From Alphaproteobacteria bacterium (lineage in GTDB: Bacteria > Pseudomonadota > Alphaproteobacteria > SMXS01), in contig WGNW01000088.1 of the NCBI GenBank assembly GCA_016124315.1, positions 20,769 to 84,768 on the forward strand: a DNA stretch of 64,000 bases, in the 5' to 3' direction. Made by a program: the position numbers and the translations under genes. Of the stretch, positions 42,144 through 50,941 are shown piece after piece; the stretch's first letter is position 1, and the number at the start of each line of letters is the position of its first letter. The notes beneath the pieces were generated by a model. That model was given only the letters and a program-made list of their open reading frames with translations. It was not told the origin of the DNA and made no database searches.

Positions 42144-43379
42144 ATGAAGATCATCGACGTTGCAGAGTTTTACAGTGTCAACGGTGGCGGCGTACGCACC
42201 TACATCGGCCACAAGCTCGCCGCCGGCGCGCAATTGGGCTGCCAGACCGTCATCATCGCCCCCGGCCCGGAGGACCGGCGCGAGGAAGCGAACGGCGGCG
42301 TGATCTACTGGGTCAAGTCGCCGAGGATTCCGCTGGATCACCGCTACCACCTGTTCACCAGGTCCGCCCCGATCCACCAGATCCTCGACGAGGAGCGTCC
42401 GCAGGTGGTGGAGGGGTCGTCGCCATGGCTGGGGGGCTGGGCCGCCGCGAAATGGCGGGGCAAGGCGGCAAGGGCGTTGTTCATCCACCAGGATCCCACG
42501 TCGTCCTATCCCCGGACCCTGCTCGGCCCGAAGCTCGGGTTCGACCGGGTCGACAGGCTGCTGGGGTGGTTCTGGAGCTACCTGCGCGCCCTCAGCGACC
42601 GCTTCGACACCACAGTCGTGGCGAGCCAGTGGCTGGCCCGGCGCCTCGAGCATTACGGCCTTCGCTCGCCCAGCGTCATTCCACTCGGCATCAGCAAGCT
42701 GGACTTTCACGGGGTGGAGCCGTGCGCGGAGACGAGGGCCGCCATGGCGAAGGCCTGCGGCCTGGAGGACCCCTCGACGCCCATCCTCATCGCGATCAGC
42801 CGCCACCATCCGGAGAAGTTCGTCGGCACCATGCTGTCCGGCTTCGAGGCGGCGTCGCGCCACCGCCCCATCGGGCTGTTCCTGCTGGGCGACGGACCGC
42901 TGCGCGCCAGGGTCGAGCGCCGGGCCGCCGGCATCCCCGGCGTGCACGTGGCCGGCCAGGTCGACGATCGTGCACTTCTGGCGCGCTACATGGCGAGCGC
43001 GGACGCCATGATCCATGGCGGCGGCTTCGAGACCTATGGATTGGTCGTCGCCGAAGCGCTGTGCAGCGGCCTGCCGCTGATCGTGCCCGAATCCGGAGGC
43101 GCCGGGGAACTGGCCGACACTGCCTATTCGGAAACCTACCGTGTCGGCGACGCCGACGGCTGCTCGCAGGCGATCCTGCGGCTGCTCGACAGGGATCCGG
43201 CCCTGCTGCGGGCCGCCGCGAGGGCCGCGGGCGAGCAGGTTCCCACCTTCGACGACCACTTTCGCAGCCTGTTCGATCTCTACGAGCGGACCGCCCAGGG
43301 CAGCAAGAAGGTCAGGCAGAAACCTCTCGGTAGCGAATGGGTGTCCGGTACGACAGGCACGTATCCAGTACCCGGCTGA
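42144..43379 (+). CDS. GT4-family glycosyltransferase (second)
   Basis: 411 residues from ATG 42144 (an upstream in-frame start at 42123 would add 7). Typical GT-B features: VNGGGVRTYIGHKL at the N-terminus, SQWLARRLEHYG, VIPLGIS, ISRHHPEKFVGTML, LLGDGPLRARVE, and GGFETYGLVVAEALCSGLPLIVPESGGAGEL. Likely works with the previous enzyme on the same glycoconjugate. Its last 68 nt overlap the end of the convergent deacetylase-like gene. Confidence 0.9.
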   Translation: MKIIDVAEFYSVNGGGVRTYIGHKLAAGAQLGCQTVIIAPGPEDRREEANGGVIYWVKSPRIPLDHRYHLFTRSAPIHQILDEERPQVVEGSSPWLGGWAAAKWRGKAARALFIHQDPTSSYPRTLLGPKLGFDRVDRLLGWFWSYLRALSDRFDTTVVASQWLARRLEHYGLRSPSVIPLGISKLDFHGVEPCAETRAAMAKACGLEDPSTPILIAISRHHPEKFVGTMLSGFEAASRHRPIGLFLLGDGPLRARVERRAAGIPGVHVAGQVDDRALLARYMASADAMIHGGGFETYGLVVAEALCSGLPLIVPESGGAGELADTAYSETYRVGDADGCSQAILRLLDRDPALLRAAARAAGEQVPTFDDHFRSLFDLYERTAQGSKKVRQKPLGSEWVSGTTGTYPVPG

Positions 43380-44046
43380 GTTCGCGCCTGAGGACCGGTA
43401 AGTCGAAGTCTCCCGGATGGATGGCGACCCTGACGATTTCCTGACGCCGCAGCAGCACCGTCGCTGCCCGCGACCATGCCAGCGAACTGGCGGCACGGCG
43501 GGTGCTCCGGCTGGCGTAGCTGATCACCGGCCCGCGGTGCAGCACCCTGTCCCGCAAGGGCGCCCATACCTTCAGATGGTCCTCGGCGATCCGGAAGCCG
43601 AGATCCGCCAGCGCCTGCCTAGCACCGGCGCCGTAGAGCCAGGCCGGCGCGACGAAACCGGTCACCTCCTGGTCCAGCAGACCCTCGAGCAGCGCCCGGC
43701 CGCGCACCAGCCGGCTGGCCGCCTCGGATCGGGCCAGGCCGAGAAACTCGCCCTCGCGATCGGTCCAGGCCGTCGCCTTCCAGCGGGCCAGCCGCGACCG
43801 GTGATCGCTGGAATCCCGATGGAAATAGCCGTGCAGGAGCATCTCCACCCCCTCGCCCGCGCGGCGGCGCAGCCACCGGGTGAACTGGGGAAACCGCTCG
43901 AGCGGCCAGAACCCCCAGTAGTCCGGTACGACCAGCATGCTGTAGCGGCAGGCGACGCCGGCATCATCGAGGAACTGATGAATTTCGCGGACCCTTTCGA
44001 AGTGCCGCGGAGACACGTCATGGATGCTGACGAGAAGACGGTGCAT
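43312..44046 (-). CDS. DUF2334-type polysaccharide deacetylase-like protein
   Basis: 244 residues from ATG 44046, which has GGAG 9 nt upstream. LLVSIHDVSPRHFERVREIHQFLDDAG and EMLLHGYFHRD are the metal-binding motifs of the NodB-homology/DUF2334 group: the HDVSP Asp and the HGYFHRD histidines. It probably removes acyl groups from a cell-envelope glycan or glycolipid made by the two glycosyltransferases. The start codon shares bases with that of the divergent membrane protein gene; the end overlaps the second glycosyltransferase by 68 nt. Confidence 0.85.
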   Translation of the reverse strand: MHRLLVSIHDVSPRHFERVREIHQFLDDAGVACRYSMLVVPDYWGFWPLERFPQFTRWLRRRAGEGVEMLLHGYFHRDSSDHRSRLARWKATAWTDREGEFLGLARSEAASRLVRGRALLEGLLDQEVTGFVAPAWLYGAGARQALADLGFRIAEDHLKVWAPLRDRVLHRGPVISYASRSTRRAASSLAWSRAATVLLRRQEIVRVAIHPGDFDLPVLRRELSRVLDTCLSYRTPIRYREVSA

Positions 44047-45085
44047 GCCGCATAACTCCATTTCCGAAAGCCAGGGCTCCGAGCGCGGCGTCCCGTTCCG
44101 CCTCCAGGTTCCGTCCCGCCGGCGGGTGCCCGGTCTTCTCCGGCCTCTGCGGGCGCGGGGCGGAACCCTGCGCAAGGTGGCGCAGGTGGCTCTCTTCGCC
44201 GCCCTCTGCATCTATCTGTTCCAGAAGCTGAGCCTGCTGGGATGGCACAACCTGATCGCCGCGGCGCCGTCCAATCCGTGGTTCTACGCGACGCTGCTCG
44301 CCGCCTACCTGGTGCTGCCTAGCTTCGAGGCGCTGATCTACGGCCGCATCTGGCGCGTCCGGCTCTGGCGGGATTTCCCGGTGTTCATGCGCAAGAAGGT
44401 GCTCAATGAGGCGGTGCTCGGATATTCCGGCGAAGCCTATCTGTATTTCTGGGCGCGTCATGCGCTGCGGCTTCCCGATTCCGAGATCTTCGCGGCGATC
44501 CGCGACAACAATCTGATCTCCGCCACGGTGTCGACCGGGCTCGCAATCATCCTGGCGGGCGCGGTCTGCCTGAGCGGCGAGCTGGACGTCATCCTCCGCG
44601 GCGATGCGACGCTGGCGCGCAGGATGACAATCGCGCTGATGGCCTCGGCGCTGGTTCTGCTGCTCGTGCTGGTGCTGCGGCGGCGGTTCTCGGCGCTGCC
44701 GCCGTCGCTGTCGCGGTGGCTGTTCATGGCCAACGGCTCGCGGCTGCTGATGACGGAAACCCTCCAGCTCGTCCAGTGGTCCATTGCCCTGCCTTTCGTT
44801 CCGGCCTGGACCTGGCTGGCGCTGCTCGCGGGCCAGACCCTGCTGACGCGCGTACCGTTCCTGCCGAACAAGGAACTGACGGTCCTCGCGTTCGGCGTGA
44901 CGCTGGCGGGCGTGTTGTCCACCTCCGGCGTGCAGCTCTCCGGCATGCTCATGGCCGCGGCGGCCGCCAGCCAGGGGCTCAATGCGCTGGCGTTCGTCGC
45001 GACTTCGCTGGGCTGGCGCAGACCGTCCGCCACCGATCGCCCTACCAGCGCGCCCTCCCGCGTTGAACCTGCAGGCGGTGGATGA
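44045..45085 (+). CDS. polytopic membrane protein (flippase-like, tentative)
   Basis: 346 residues from ATG 44045. The first about 45 residues are basic and polar; then come seven or eight hydrophobic segments (for example VAQVALFAALCIYLFQ, PWFYATLLAAYLVLP, SATVSTGLAIILAGAVCL, MTIALMASALVLLLVLVL, TLAGVLSTSGVQLSGMLMAAAAAS). The arrangement resembles the UPF0104/LPG-synthase-transmembrane flippase-like group, but I cannot confirm it. Context with glycosyltransferases and a deacetylase supports lipid or glycolipid handling. Its last 44 nt overlap the convergent LptF-type gene. Confidence 0.6.
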   Translation: MPHNSISESQGSERGVPFRLQVPSRRRVPGLLRPLRARGGTLRKVAQVALFAALCIYLFQKLSLLGWHNLIAAAPSNPWFYATLLAAYLVLPSFEALIYGRIWRVRLWRDFPVFMRKKVLNEAVLGYSGEAYLYFWARHALRLPDSEIFAAIRDNNLISATVSTGLAIILAGAVCLSGELDVILRGDATLARRMTIALMASALVLLLVLVLRRRFSALPPSLSRWLFMANGSRLLMTETLQLVQWSIALPFVPAWTWLALLAGQTLLTRVPFLPNKELTVLAFGVTLAGVLSTSGVQLSGMLMAAAAASQGLNALAFVATSLGWRRPSATDRPTSAPSRVEPAGGG

Positions 45086-46334
45086 CGTCGCCGAGCGCCC
45101 CGGCCAGGTCGTAGAGATAGGAAAGGGGCTGACCGCCGGGCGTTCGCGCCAGGATGTGATAGAGCCTCGCCGAAACCAGCACAAACAGCAGGAACGACCC
45201 CCAGAGCAGCGGTGCGGCAGGCAGCGACACCGCCTGCACGCCGATGTCGAGCGCCTTCAGCATGAGGACCAGCATGACCAGCCCCGCGACCACGCCGCCT
45301 GCGGAGGTGCTGCGCAACGGCGGCTTGGCCACGGCGATGCCCAGGAACGGAACCACGAAACAGATCAGCGTCAGGATGATGCGGCGCTGCAGCTCGCCGC
45401 CGGCCAGCCTGCGCAGCTCGGGCGTCAGCGACGGATCGGATCGCGCCGCGTTGAGTTCCGGCAGGGTCATCTCCACTTCCCTGCCGCCGCGCGAGCGAAA
45501 CGCCGCGGCCTTCGGAATGTGGATGGCCACGTCGTATTGGCGGAAATCGAGCACCGTGATCGCTTGCGACACCGGATCGGTGAGCGCCAGGCGGCCGTTC
45601 AGCAGGCGCAGGATCACGTCCCGCTCGTTCTTGGTCTTGATGAACGCGCCGGACTGCGCGGTGAACACGCCGTCGGCACCGTCCCGCGGATGAGTCTGCA
45701 GGAAGACGCCACGCATGCGCCCGGAACGGCTGTTGAATTCCCGGAAGCTGAGCGCCGTGTCGTCGGTCAGCCGGTTGACCCGGCCAGGCTGGACGGGAAT
45801 CCCGAAGTCGCCAAGCTTGGCCCTGAACACCAGACTGTCATACGCGTAGGCAGACAGGGGCTGCACATAGCCGGTCATGACGATGCTCAGAACCGCGATC
45901 ACCGCGGCGATGGCGATCGGCATGCGCAGGATGCGGAACGGACCGATTCCGCAGGCGGCGAGCCCGTCCATCTCGCTGGCGAGATTGAGGGCGCGGCAGG
46001 CCAGCACGGTTCCCAGAAGCAGGCTGATCGGCAAGGAGAGATCGAAATACTCCGGCAGCAGATAGGCGAGCATCCGCCAGACCGCGCCGGAATCTCCGCC
46101 GCCCTGCATGATGCGCGTGAACACGGTGGGCATGTACTGCAGCACCATCAGCGCGATGGTGATGCCGATCGTCGACAGCGTCGGCACCAGCATCCGGCGG
46201 GCCATGTAGAGGTCGAGCCAGTGGGGCTTCGGGAGCGGCCAGTGGGGCCGGATGGAGGTGGCTCTCGCTCGGAACGCGAGTTCTCCGCGGCCGAGGGCGA
46301 TCGTGGCTGAATTGGCGGATGGGACGAGGCTCAT
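45042..46334 (-). CDS. lptF: LptF/LptG-family (YjgP/YjgQ) permease
   Basis: 430 residues. A polar N-terminal tail of about 40 residues, then PHWLDLYMARRMLVPTLSTIGI, with the LYM-R start typical of LptF/LptG, and LPEYFDLSLPISLLLGTVLA. About six membrane helices flank a large periplasmic beta-jellyroll (EFNSRSGRMRGVFLQTHP...). The C-terminal part is LICFVVPFLGIAVAKPP. Family members form the LptB2FG lipopolysaccharide exporter. Only one such gene is here, without its LptG partner or lptB/lptC. It could be the main LptF, an extra copy, or a paralogue moving another lipid made by the neighbouring genes. Confidence 0.85.
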   Translation of the reverse strand: MSLVPSANSATIALGRGELAFRARATSIRPHWPLPKPHWLDLYMARRMLVPTLSTIGITIALMVLQYMPTVFTRIMQGGGDSGAVWRMLAYLLPEYFDLSLPISLLLGTVLACRALNLASEMDGLAACGIGPFRILRMPIAIAAVIAVLSIVMTGYVQPLSAYAYDSLVFRAKLGDFGIPVQPGRVNRLTDDTALSFREFNSRSGRMRGVFLQTHPRDGADGVFTAQSGAFIKTKNERDVILRLLNGRLALTDPVSQAITVLDFRQYDVAIHIPKAAAFRSRGGREVEMTLPELNAARSDPSLTPELRRLAGGELQRRIILTLICFVVPFLGIAVAKPPLRSTSAGGVVAGLVMLVLMLKALDIGVQAVSLPAAPLLWGSFLLFVLVSARLYHILARTPGGQPLSYLYDLAGALGDVIHRLQVQRGRARW

Positions 46335-46587
46335 TTCACTCGCTGTCGACTTGGCTGATCACTCCACGCGGGGAGTTCTGCACCTAAGGACGGAGCAAAC
46401 GCCGCAACCTCTCCATGCCGCGCAGGCTAAATCGGCAATGGAGGTCTCCGAGGCCGGGCAACGTCAATGGGGTCGGGAGGCGTCCGCGGCTCGCGCACGC
46501 CATCGTCGACACGGAGACGCATTCTTGAACGTTCAGGAACAGCCCAGTCGCCCTGCGGTCCACAATCGGCGTTCGACGGGAAAATTC

Positions 46588-47091
46588 ATGCTCCGCACGT
46601 CGGCCCTTGTGGTGGCGTTGGGGCTGGCCGTCGAGCCGCCCCTGCAGGCCGCCATCCCCGACAATCCGGTCGCGCCCATCGATCCGGACGCCCGCTGCCC
46701 CAAGGACACCGAGAACAAGCTCATCGTCACGGTGGTGGGCATGAAGGATGCGCGCGGAAAGCTGCGCGTCGAGCTCTATCCGGACGATGAGAACACGTTT
46801 CTGAAGAAGCCGATCTCACGGGTTGCCATCAAGGCCCACGGCAGAGACGTCAGCGTGTGCCTTCCCAAGCCCTCGCCGGGCCTGTACGCGATCGTGGTGC
46901 TGCACGACCGCAACCAGAACGGCCACGTGAACGTCTTCTCCGACGGATTCGGCTTCTCCAACAACCCGCGTCTCGGGCTGGGTGTCCCAAAGCTGGACAA
47001 GGTGATCTTCGCCACGCAGCCCGGGGTCCAGCACAAGACGGTCGTGCTCAACTACATGCATGGCTTGCGGCCGAAGCCGATCGACCAGTAA
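46588..47091 (+). CDS. exported DUF2141 protein
   Basis: 167 residues from ATG 46588; a signal peptide (ending LQAA) is followed by a beta-rich DUF2141 domain: ITVVGMKDARGKLRVELYPDDENTFLKK, PGLYAIVVLHDRNQNGHVNVFSDGFGFSNNPRL. The DRNQNG acidic loop is typical and could bind calcium or another ligand. Function of the family is unknown, but it is often seen in cell-envelope contexts. The 253-nt gap upstream (46335-46587) holds no convincing gene; longer in-frame starts there lack a signal peptide. Confidence 0.88.
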   Translation: MLRTSALVVALGLAVEPPLQAAIPDNPVAPIDPDARCPKDTENKLIVTVVGMKDARGKLRVELYPDDENTFLKKPISRVAIKAHGRDVSVCLPKPSPGLYAIVVLHDRNQNGHVNVFSDGFGFSNNPRLGLGVPKLDKVIFATQPGVQHKTVVLNYMHGLRPKPIDQ

Positions 47092-47186
47092 CGCAGGACG
47101 CTCGCGCCGACCGCCCCGGCGAACTGCCGGCATGGACGGGGTCCGGGGGAACACCCGCCTCGGCCCTGTCGCTAGAGAACCTCGAA

Positions 47187-47205
47187 TTGTCGCGCCATAT
47201 CAAGA
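47187..47205 (+). promoter_or_regulatory. putative AraC-type operator, site 1 (Rieske gene)
   Basis: TTGTCGC-N5-ATCAAGA, 82 nt upstream of the Rieske oxygenase start and oriented toward it. The identical two-part pattern occurs at three other catabolic promoters in the window. A CTAGTT hexamer 18-19 nt further on could serve as a weak -10 element. The protein that binds it is not known; the AraC-type regulator at 52885 is the best candidate. Confidence 0.6.
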
Positions 47206-47286
47206 TGCCGGGCGCCCTCGCCTCTAGTTTGGGCGTCACGCGATGCGGACCTGGATCCTGCGGGATCGGCTTGACGGGAGACGCCC

Positions 47287-48651
47287 ATGAGCGACGGCGG
47301 CAAGCGCTATCCGGCCGGCGAGGTCCGTGACGACTTCGTGCCCAAGGAGGCGTACTACGCCCGGGACTTCGCCGAGCTGGAGGCCGACCGGCTATGGCCC
47401 TTCGTCTGGCAGGTCGCCTGTCGCCTGGAGGAGATCCCGCAGGTCGGCGACTTCGTCATCTACGACATCGTGGACGAGTCTATCCTGGTCGTGCGCACCG
47501 GCGAAGACAGCGTGCGCGCGTTCCATAACGTGTGTCCCCACCGCGGCCGCAGGCTGGCGGACCGGTGCGGCAGCGTGGAGCGGTTCACCTGCCCGTTCCA
47601 CGGCTGGCAGTTCGCCCTTGACGGCCGCAACGTGCGGGTGGTGGACCGCGAGGACTGGGCTGGCTGTCTGGACGACGAGGACATCCGGCTGAGCGAGGTG
47701 CGCTGCGACCACTGGGGCGGCTTCGTCTTCGTCAACATGGACGCGGACGCCGAGCCGCTCGCCGACTTTCTGGCGCCGCTGCCGGAATACTGCGCCCGCT
47801 TCGAGTTCGAGAAGCTGCGGTTCCGCTGGTACAAGACCGTGGTGATCCCGGCCAACTGGAAGACGGTGCTGGGCTTCTTCAACGAATTCTACCACGTGCA
47901 GCAGGCCCATCCCCAGCTGCTGGAATTCACCAACGACTATTCCCGCAGCGGCGGGTTCGGCCGTCATTCGCAGATCTGGTTCGACGCCGAGGGCGCCATG
48001 CCCTTCAGCCGCTCGCCGCGACTGCCCAAGGCGCCCGAGCCGCCCATGAAGGAACACATCGTCGCCTTCGCCGAGCACTACAACGTGGCGCTCAAGGCGA
48101 TGCTGTCGGAGCGGAACTACGCCGCCGCCATGCGGGTGCGCGACGAGGTCCCGGCCGACACCCCGCCGCTGGAGACCCTCGCCAGGTGGGTCGAGTTCCA
48201 GGTCGAGGCGGCGATCGCCGACGGCGCCGGCTGGCCCGGCGAACTCACGCCCGACTACATCGAGCGGTCGGGGCTGGACTGGCACGTGTTCCCCAACACC
48301 ATCTTCCTGCACGGCATGGTCGACGGCGTGCTGTGGTACCGGATGCGGCCCAACGGGCGCGATCCGGAGAGCAGCCTGTTCGACATCTGGTCGCTGGTGC
48401 GCTACGCGCCGGGCAAGGAGCCGCCGCTGGAGCGGGAGTTTCACACCGACTGGCGCGACGGCGACTTCGGGCTGATCTTCCAGCAGGACTTCGTCAACAT
48501 CCCGGAGGTGCAGAAGGGCTACCGCTCGCGCGGCTTCCGGGGCGAGCGCACCAATCCGGTGCAGGAACGGGCGATCTCCAACTTCCACCGGGTGCTGCGC
48601 CGCTTCCTGGCGGACCCCTACGACAAGCCGCCGGTCGACCGGCCGCGCTGA
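47287..48651 (+). CDS. Rieske non-heme iron oxygenase, alpha subunit
   Basis: 454 residues. The Rieske [2Fe-2S] ligands are Cys83, His85, Cys102 and His105 in CPHRGRRL ... CPFHGWQF. The mononuclear iron site is predicted from NEFYHVQQAHP (Glu200, His203, His208). Such enzymes hydroxylate aromatic or other ring compounds and need ferredoxin/reductase partners, which are not in the window. No beta subunit follows, suggesting an alpha-only (alpha3) type. ATG at 47287. A regulatory motif lies 82 nt upstream. It converges with the acyl-CoA dehydrogenase gene. Confidence 0.93.
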   Translation: MSDGGKRYPAGEVRDDFVPKEAYYARDFAELEADRLWPFVWQVACRLEEIPQVGDFVIYDIVDESILVVRTGEDSVRAFHNVCPHRGRRLADRCGSVERFTCPFHGWQFALDGRNVRVVDREDWAGCLDDEDIRLSEVRCDHWGGFVFVNMDADAEPLADFLAPLPEYCARFEFEKLRFRWYKTVVIPANWKTVLGFFNEFYHVQQAHPQLLEFTNDYSRSGGFGRHSQIWFDAEGAMPFSRSPRLPKAPEPPMKEHIVAFAEHYNVALKAMLSERNYAAAMRVRDEVPADTPPLETLARWVEFQVEAAIADGAGWPGELTPDYIERSGLDWHVFPNTIFLHGMVDGVLWYRMRPNGRDPESSLFDIWSLVRYAPGKEPPLEREFHTDWRDGDFGLIFQQDFVNIPEVQKGYRSRGFRGERTNPVQERAISNFHRVLRRFLADPYDKPPVDRPR

Positions 48652-48663
48652 GGCGCGACCCGG

Positions 48664-48678
48664 CCGCCTTCGCGGCGG
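48664..48678. terminator. GC-rich hairpin between convergent genes
   Basis: CCGCC and GGCGG pair around a TTCGC loop in the 32-nt gap between the Rieske gene and the convergent acyl-CoA dehydrogenase gene. No T-tract follows, so it would be a weak bidirectional terminator at best. Confidence 0.3.
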
Positions 48679-48683
48679 ACGGC

Positions 48684-49739
48684 TCAGCCGGCGAGGGTGC
48701 GGTAGCGGTCCAGGTGATGCTCCACGTCGCCGAAGCGGCGCTCGGCGACCATGGCCCGGCGCAGGTATTGGCCGACCCGGTATTCCTCGGTGAAGCCGAT
48801 GGCGCCGTGCAGGTGCACGGCCATGCCGGCGAGCTGCTTGGCGGCGCCGAAGGTCTCCACCCAGCAGGACGACACCGCCCGGCGGCGGGAGCGGTCGTCG
48901 CCGCCGAAGGCGGAAAGCGCGCGGAAGACGCTCGATCGCACCGCGTCGGCCTCGACGAACATGTCCGCCAGCGCATGCTGCAGCGCCTGGAAGCCGGCCA
49001 GCGGCTGGCCGAACTGGGTGCGCGTCTTCAGGTAGTCGGCGGTCATCTCCATGGCCCGCTCCAGCCCGCCCAGCATGTCCGCGCAGACACACAGCCGCGC
49101 CTCGTCGAGCGCGTCCTCGAGGATCTCCGGCGAAGCCGCGCCCAGCAGGCCGGCCGGGTCCAGCGGCGCGCCGTGGAAGGCGAAGTCGGCGAAGCGCGAG
49201 CCGTCCACCGCATCGTAGGCGCGGCGCTCGACGCCTGGTCCGGCCGGGTCGACGAGGAAGAGCCCGATGCCGCCGTCGAGCGCGGCGGAGACCAGCAGCC
49301 CGTCGGTCGCCTCGCCGTCCGCCACCAGCACCTTGGCGCCGGAGAGCGCGTAGCCGCCGCCCGAGCGGTCGGCGCGGGTCTCCGGGGAAAGGGCGTAGCG
49401 GCGGCGCGGCTCGTAGAGCGCCGGAGCCAGCCTCCGTGCGCCTTCCATCACGCCGGACAGCAGCGCCCGGCGGGTCGCGCCCGCGATCCGGTCGACCAGC
49501 CGGACCGCCAGCACGGCGCCGTCGGCGAAGGAGGGAGGCGCCAGCGCCCGGCCCATCTCCTCGGCGAGCAGCGCCATGTCGGCCACGTCGGCGCCCAGGC
49601 CGCCCGCGTCCTCGGGCACGGCGGCCGCCAGCCATCCCAGCTCGGCATAGCGCGCCCATCCCTTGTCGCCGGCCGACTCCAGGAAGCGGCGGGCGCCGTC
49701 TCGCAGCATGGCCTGCTCGCTGCTGAGCGTGAAATCCAT
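48684..49739 (-). CDS. acyl-CoA dehydrogenase, short subunit
   Basis: 351 residues from ATG 49739 (MDFTLSSEQ). The C-terminal motifs KTRTQFGQPLAGFQALQHALADM and HLHGAIGFTEEYRVGQYLRRA are typical FadE-family sequence. It is shorter than usual, and the central FAD/substrate segment is degenerate (no clear FS/TEP.AGSD motif). Two adjacent, unequal dehydrogenase genes are known in steroid and other bulky acyl-CoA degradation, where they form alpha2beta2 heterotetramers with one partly inactive subunit. That arrangement is inferred here from the gene pair at 48684 and 49757. Confidence 0.88.
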   Translation of the reverse strand: MDFTLSSEQAMLRDGARRFLESAGDKGWARYAELGWLAAAVPEDAGGLGADVADMALLAEEMGRALAPPSFADGAVLAVRLVDRIAGATRRALLSGVMEGARRLAPALYEPRRRYALSPETRADRSGGGYALSGAKVLVADGEATDGLLVSAALDGGIGLFLVDPAGPGVERRAYDAVDGSRFADFAFHGAPLDPAGLLGAASPEILEDALDEARLCVCADMLGGLERAMEMTADYLKTRTQFGQPLAGFQALQHALADMFVEADAVRSSVFRALSAFGGDDRSRRRAVSSCWVETFGAAKQLAGMAVHLHGAIGFTEEYRVGQYLRRAMVAERRFGDVEHHLDRYRTLAG

Positions 49740-49756
49740 TGCCCCGTCCCTCCCCC

Positions 49757-50941
49757 TCAGCGGAACACCGCGTTCCAGATGATGCCGCGCTGGATCTCGT
49801 CCGAACCGCCGAAGATGGTCGCCGCCCACCAGTAGAGGTACTGGGTGGTCCGGCCGGGCGCGGCGGCGGTGGCGCCGGCCGGCAGCGGCGGGCCGTCGTC
49901 AGGGCCGAAACGGGGCACCGCCTGCGGCCCCAGGACGGCGAGCTCCAGGTCGGCGGCGCGCAGCAGGCAGCGGGCGCCGCGCACGCTGAGCGCCGAGGCC
50001 GAGGCGGCCGCCCTTGCTCCCGGCTCTGCGGCCAGCACCCGCAGCACCGACCATTCCAGCGCCTCCACGTCGATCGCCAGGCGCGCGTGGCGGCGCCGGA
50101 GCGCCTCGGCCTGGCCGGCCGGCAGCCCGGCCGCCTCCTCGGCGTCGACCAGCCCGGGGATGCGCGCGACGTAGCGGCACAGCATGCCCATGTAGGCGTT
50201 GTGGGTGCGCTCGTGCGCCAGCAGGTACTTGGCCTGGGTCCAGCCGGTGTTCGGCTCGCCGATCAGGTTGCCCGCCGGCACCCGCACGCCGTCGAGGAAC
50301 ACCTCGTTGATGTGGTGGTCGCCGTCGAGGGTGCGGATGGGACGGACGGTGACGCCGCGGTCGTCCATGGGCAGGATGATCATGGAGAGGCCGGCCTGCG
50401 GACGGGCCTCGGGATCGGTCCGCGCCAGGCAGATCATGAAGTCGGCCACATGGCCGTCGGTGGTCCAGATCTTGTGGCCGTCGACGACGTAGTCGTTGCC
50501 GTCGCGCACCGCCCGGGTGCGCAGGCTGGCCAGGTCCGAGCCCGCCTCCGGCTCGGAGAAGCCCTGGCAGAACCAGGCGTCGCTGCGCAGGATGGGCTCG
50601 AGGAACCGCTCGCGCAGCGCCGGCGAGCCGAACCGGCAGAGCACCGGCCCGACCATGGACAGGGAGATCAGGTTCACTTCCGGCGCGTTCGCCAGGCCGC
50701 ATTCCCGCTCGAAGATATAGCGCTGCACCGGCGTCCAGCCGGTGCCGCCATGCTCCACCGGCCAGCTGGGCGCCGCCCAGCCGCGCCGGTTGAGGATGCG
50801 CTGCCATTCCGCCACCCGGGCGCGTTCGGCGTGGAAGCCCATGGCCTCGCGCGCCGCCATCGGCGCCGGCAGGTTGTCGGCGATGAAGCCGCGCACCTCC
50901 TCGGCGAACGCCTTCTCCTCTGCCGAGAATGCCAGGTTCAT
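49757..50941 (-). CDS. acyl-CoA dehydrogenase, full-length subunit
   Basis: 394 residues from ATG 50941. It has an intact central motif GFSEPEAGSDLASLRTRA and IWTTDGHVADFMICLARTD, an active-site region near KYLLAHERTHNAY, and the end TIFGGSDEIQRGIIWNAVF. The usual Glu of MCAD-type enzymes in the last motif is replaced by Gly, so the catalytic base would lie elsewhere. Its ATG overlaps the CoA-ligase stop (ATGA), and the shorter dehydrogenase follows 17 nt later. Probably oxidises the CoA ester made by the ligase. Confidence 0.93.
   Translation of the reverse strand: MNLAFSAEEKAFAEEVRGFIADNLPAPMAAREAMGFHAERARVAEWQRILNRRGWAAPSWPVEHGGTGWTPVQRYIFERECGLANAPEVNLISLSMVGPVLCRFGSPALRERFLEPILRSDAWFCQGFSEPEAGSDLASLRTRAVRDGNDYVVDGHKIWTTDGHVADFMICLARTDPEARPQAGLSMIILPMDDRGVTVRPIRTLDGDHHINEVFLDGVRVPAGNLIGEPNTGWTQAKYLLAHERTHNAYMGMLCRYVARIPGLVDAEEAAGLPAGQAEALRRRHARLAIDVEALEWSVLRVLAAEPGARAAASASALSVRGARCLLRAADLELAVLGPQAVPRFGPDDGPPLPAGATAAAPGRTTQYLYWWAATIFGGSDEIQRGIIWNAVFR

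Noticed and set aside
47287..48651. Glu in place of Asp in the Rieske catalytic iron triad as an anomaly
   Set aside because: The E-x2-H-x4-H form is common among alpha-only Rieske oxygenases, so it is not unusual.
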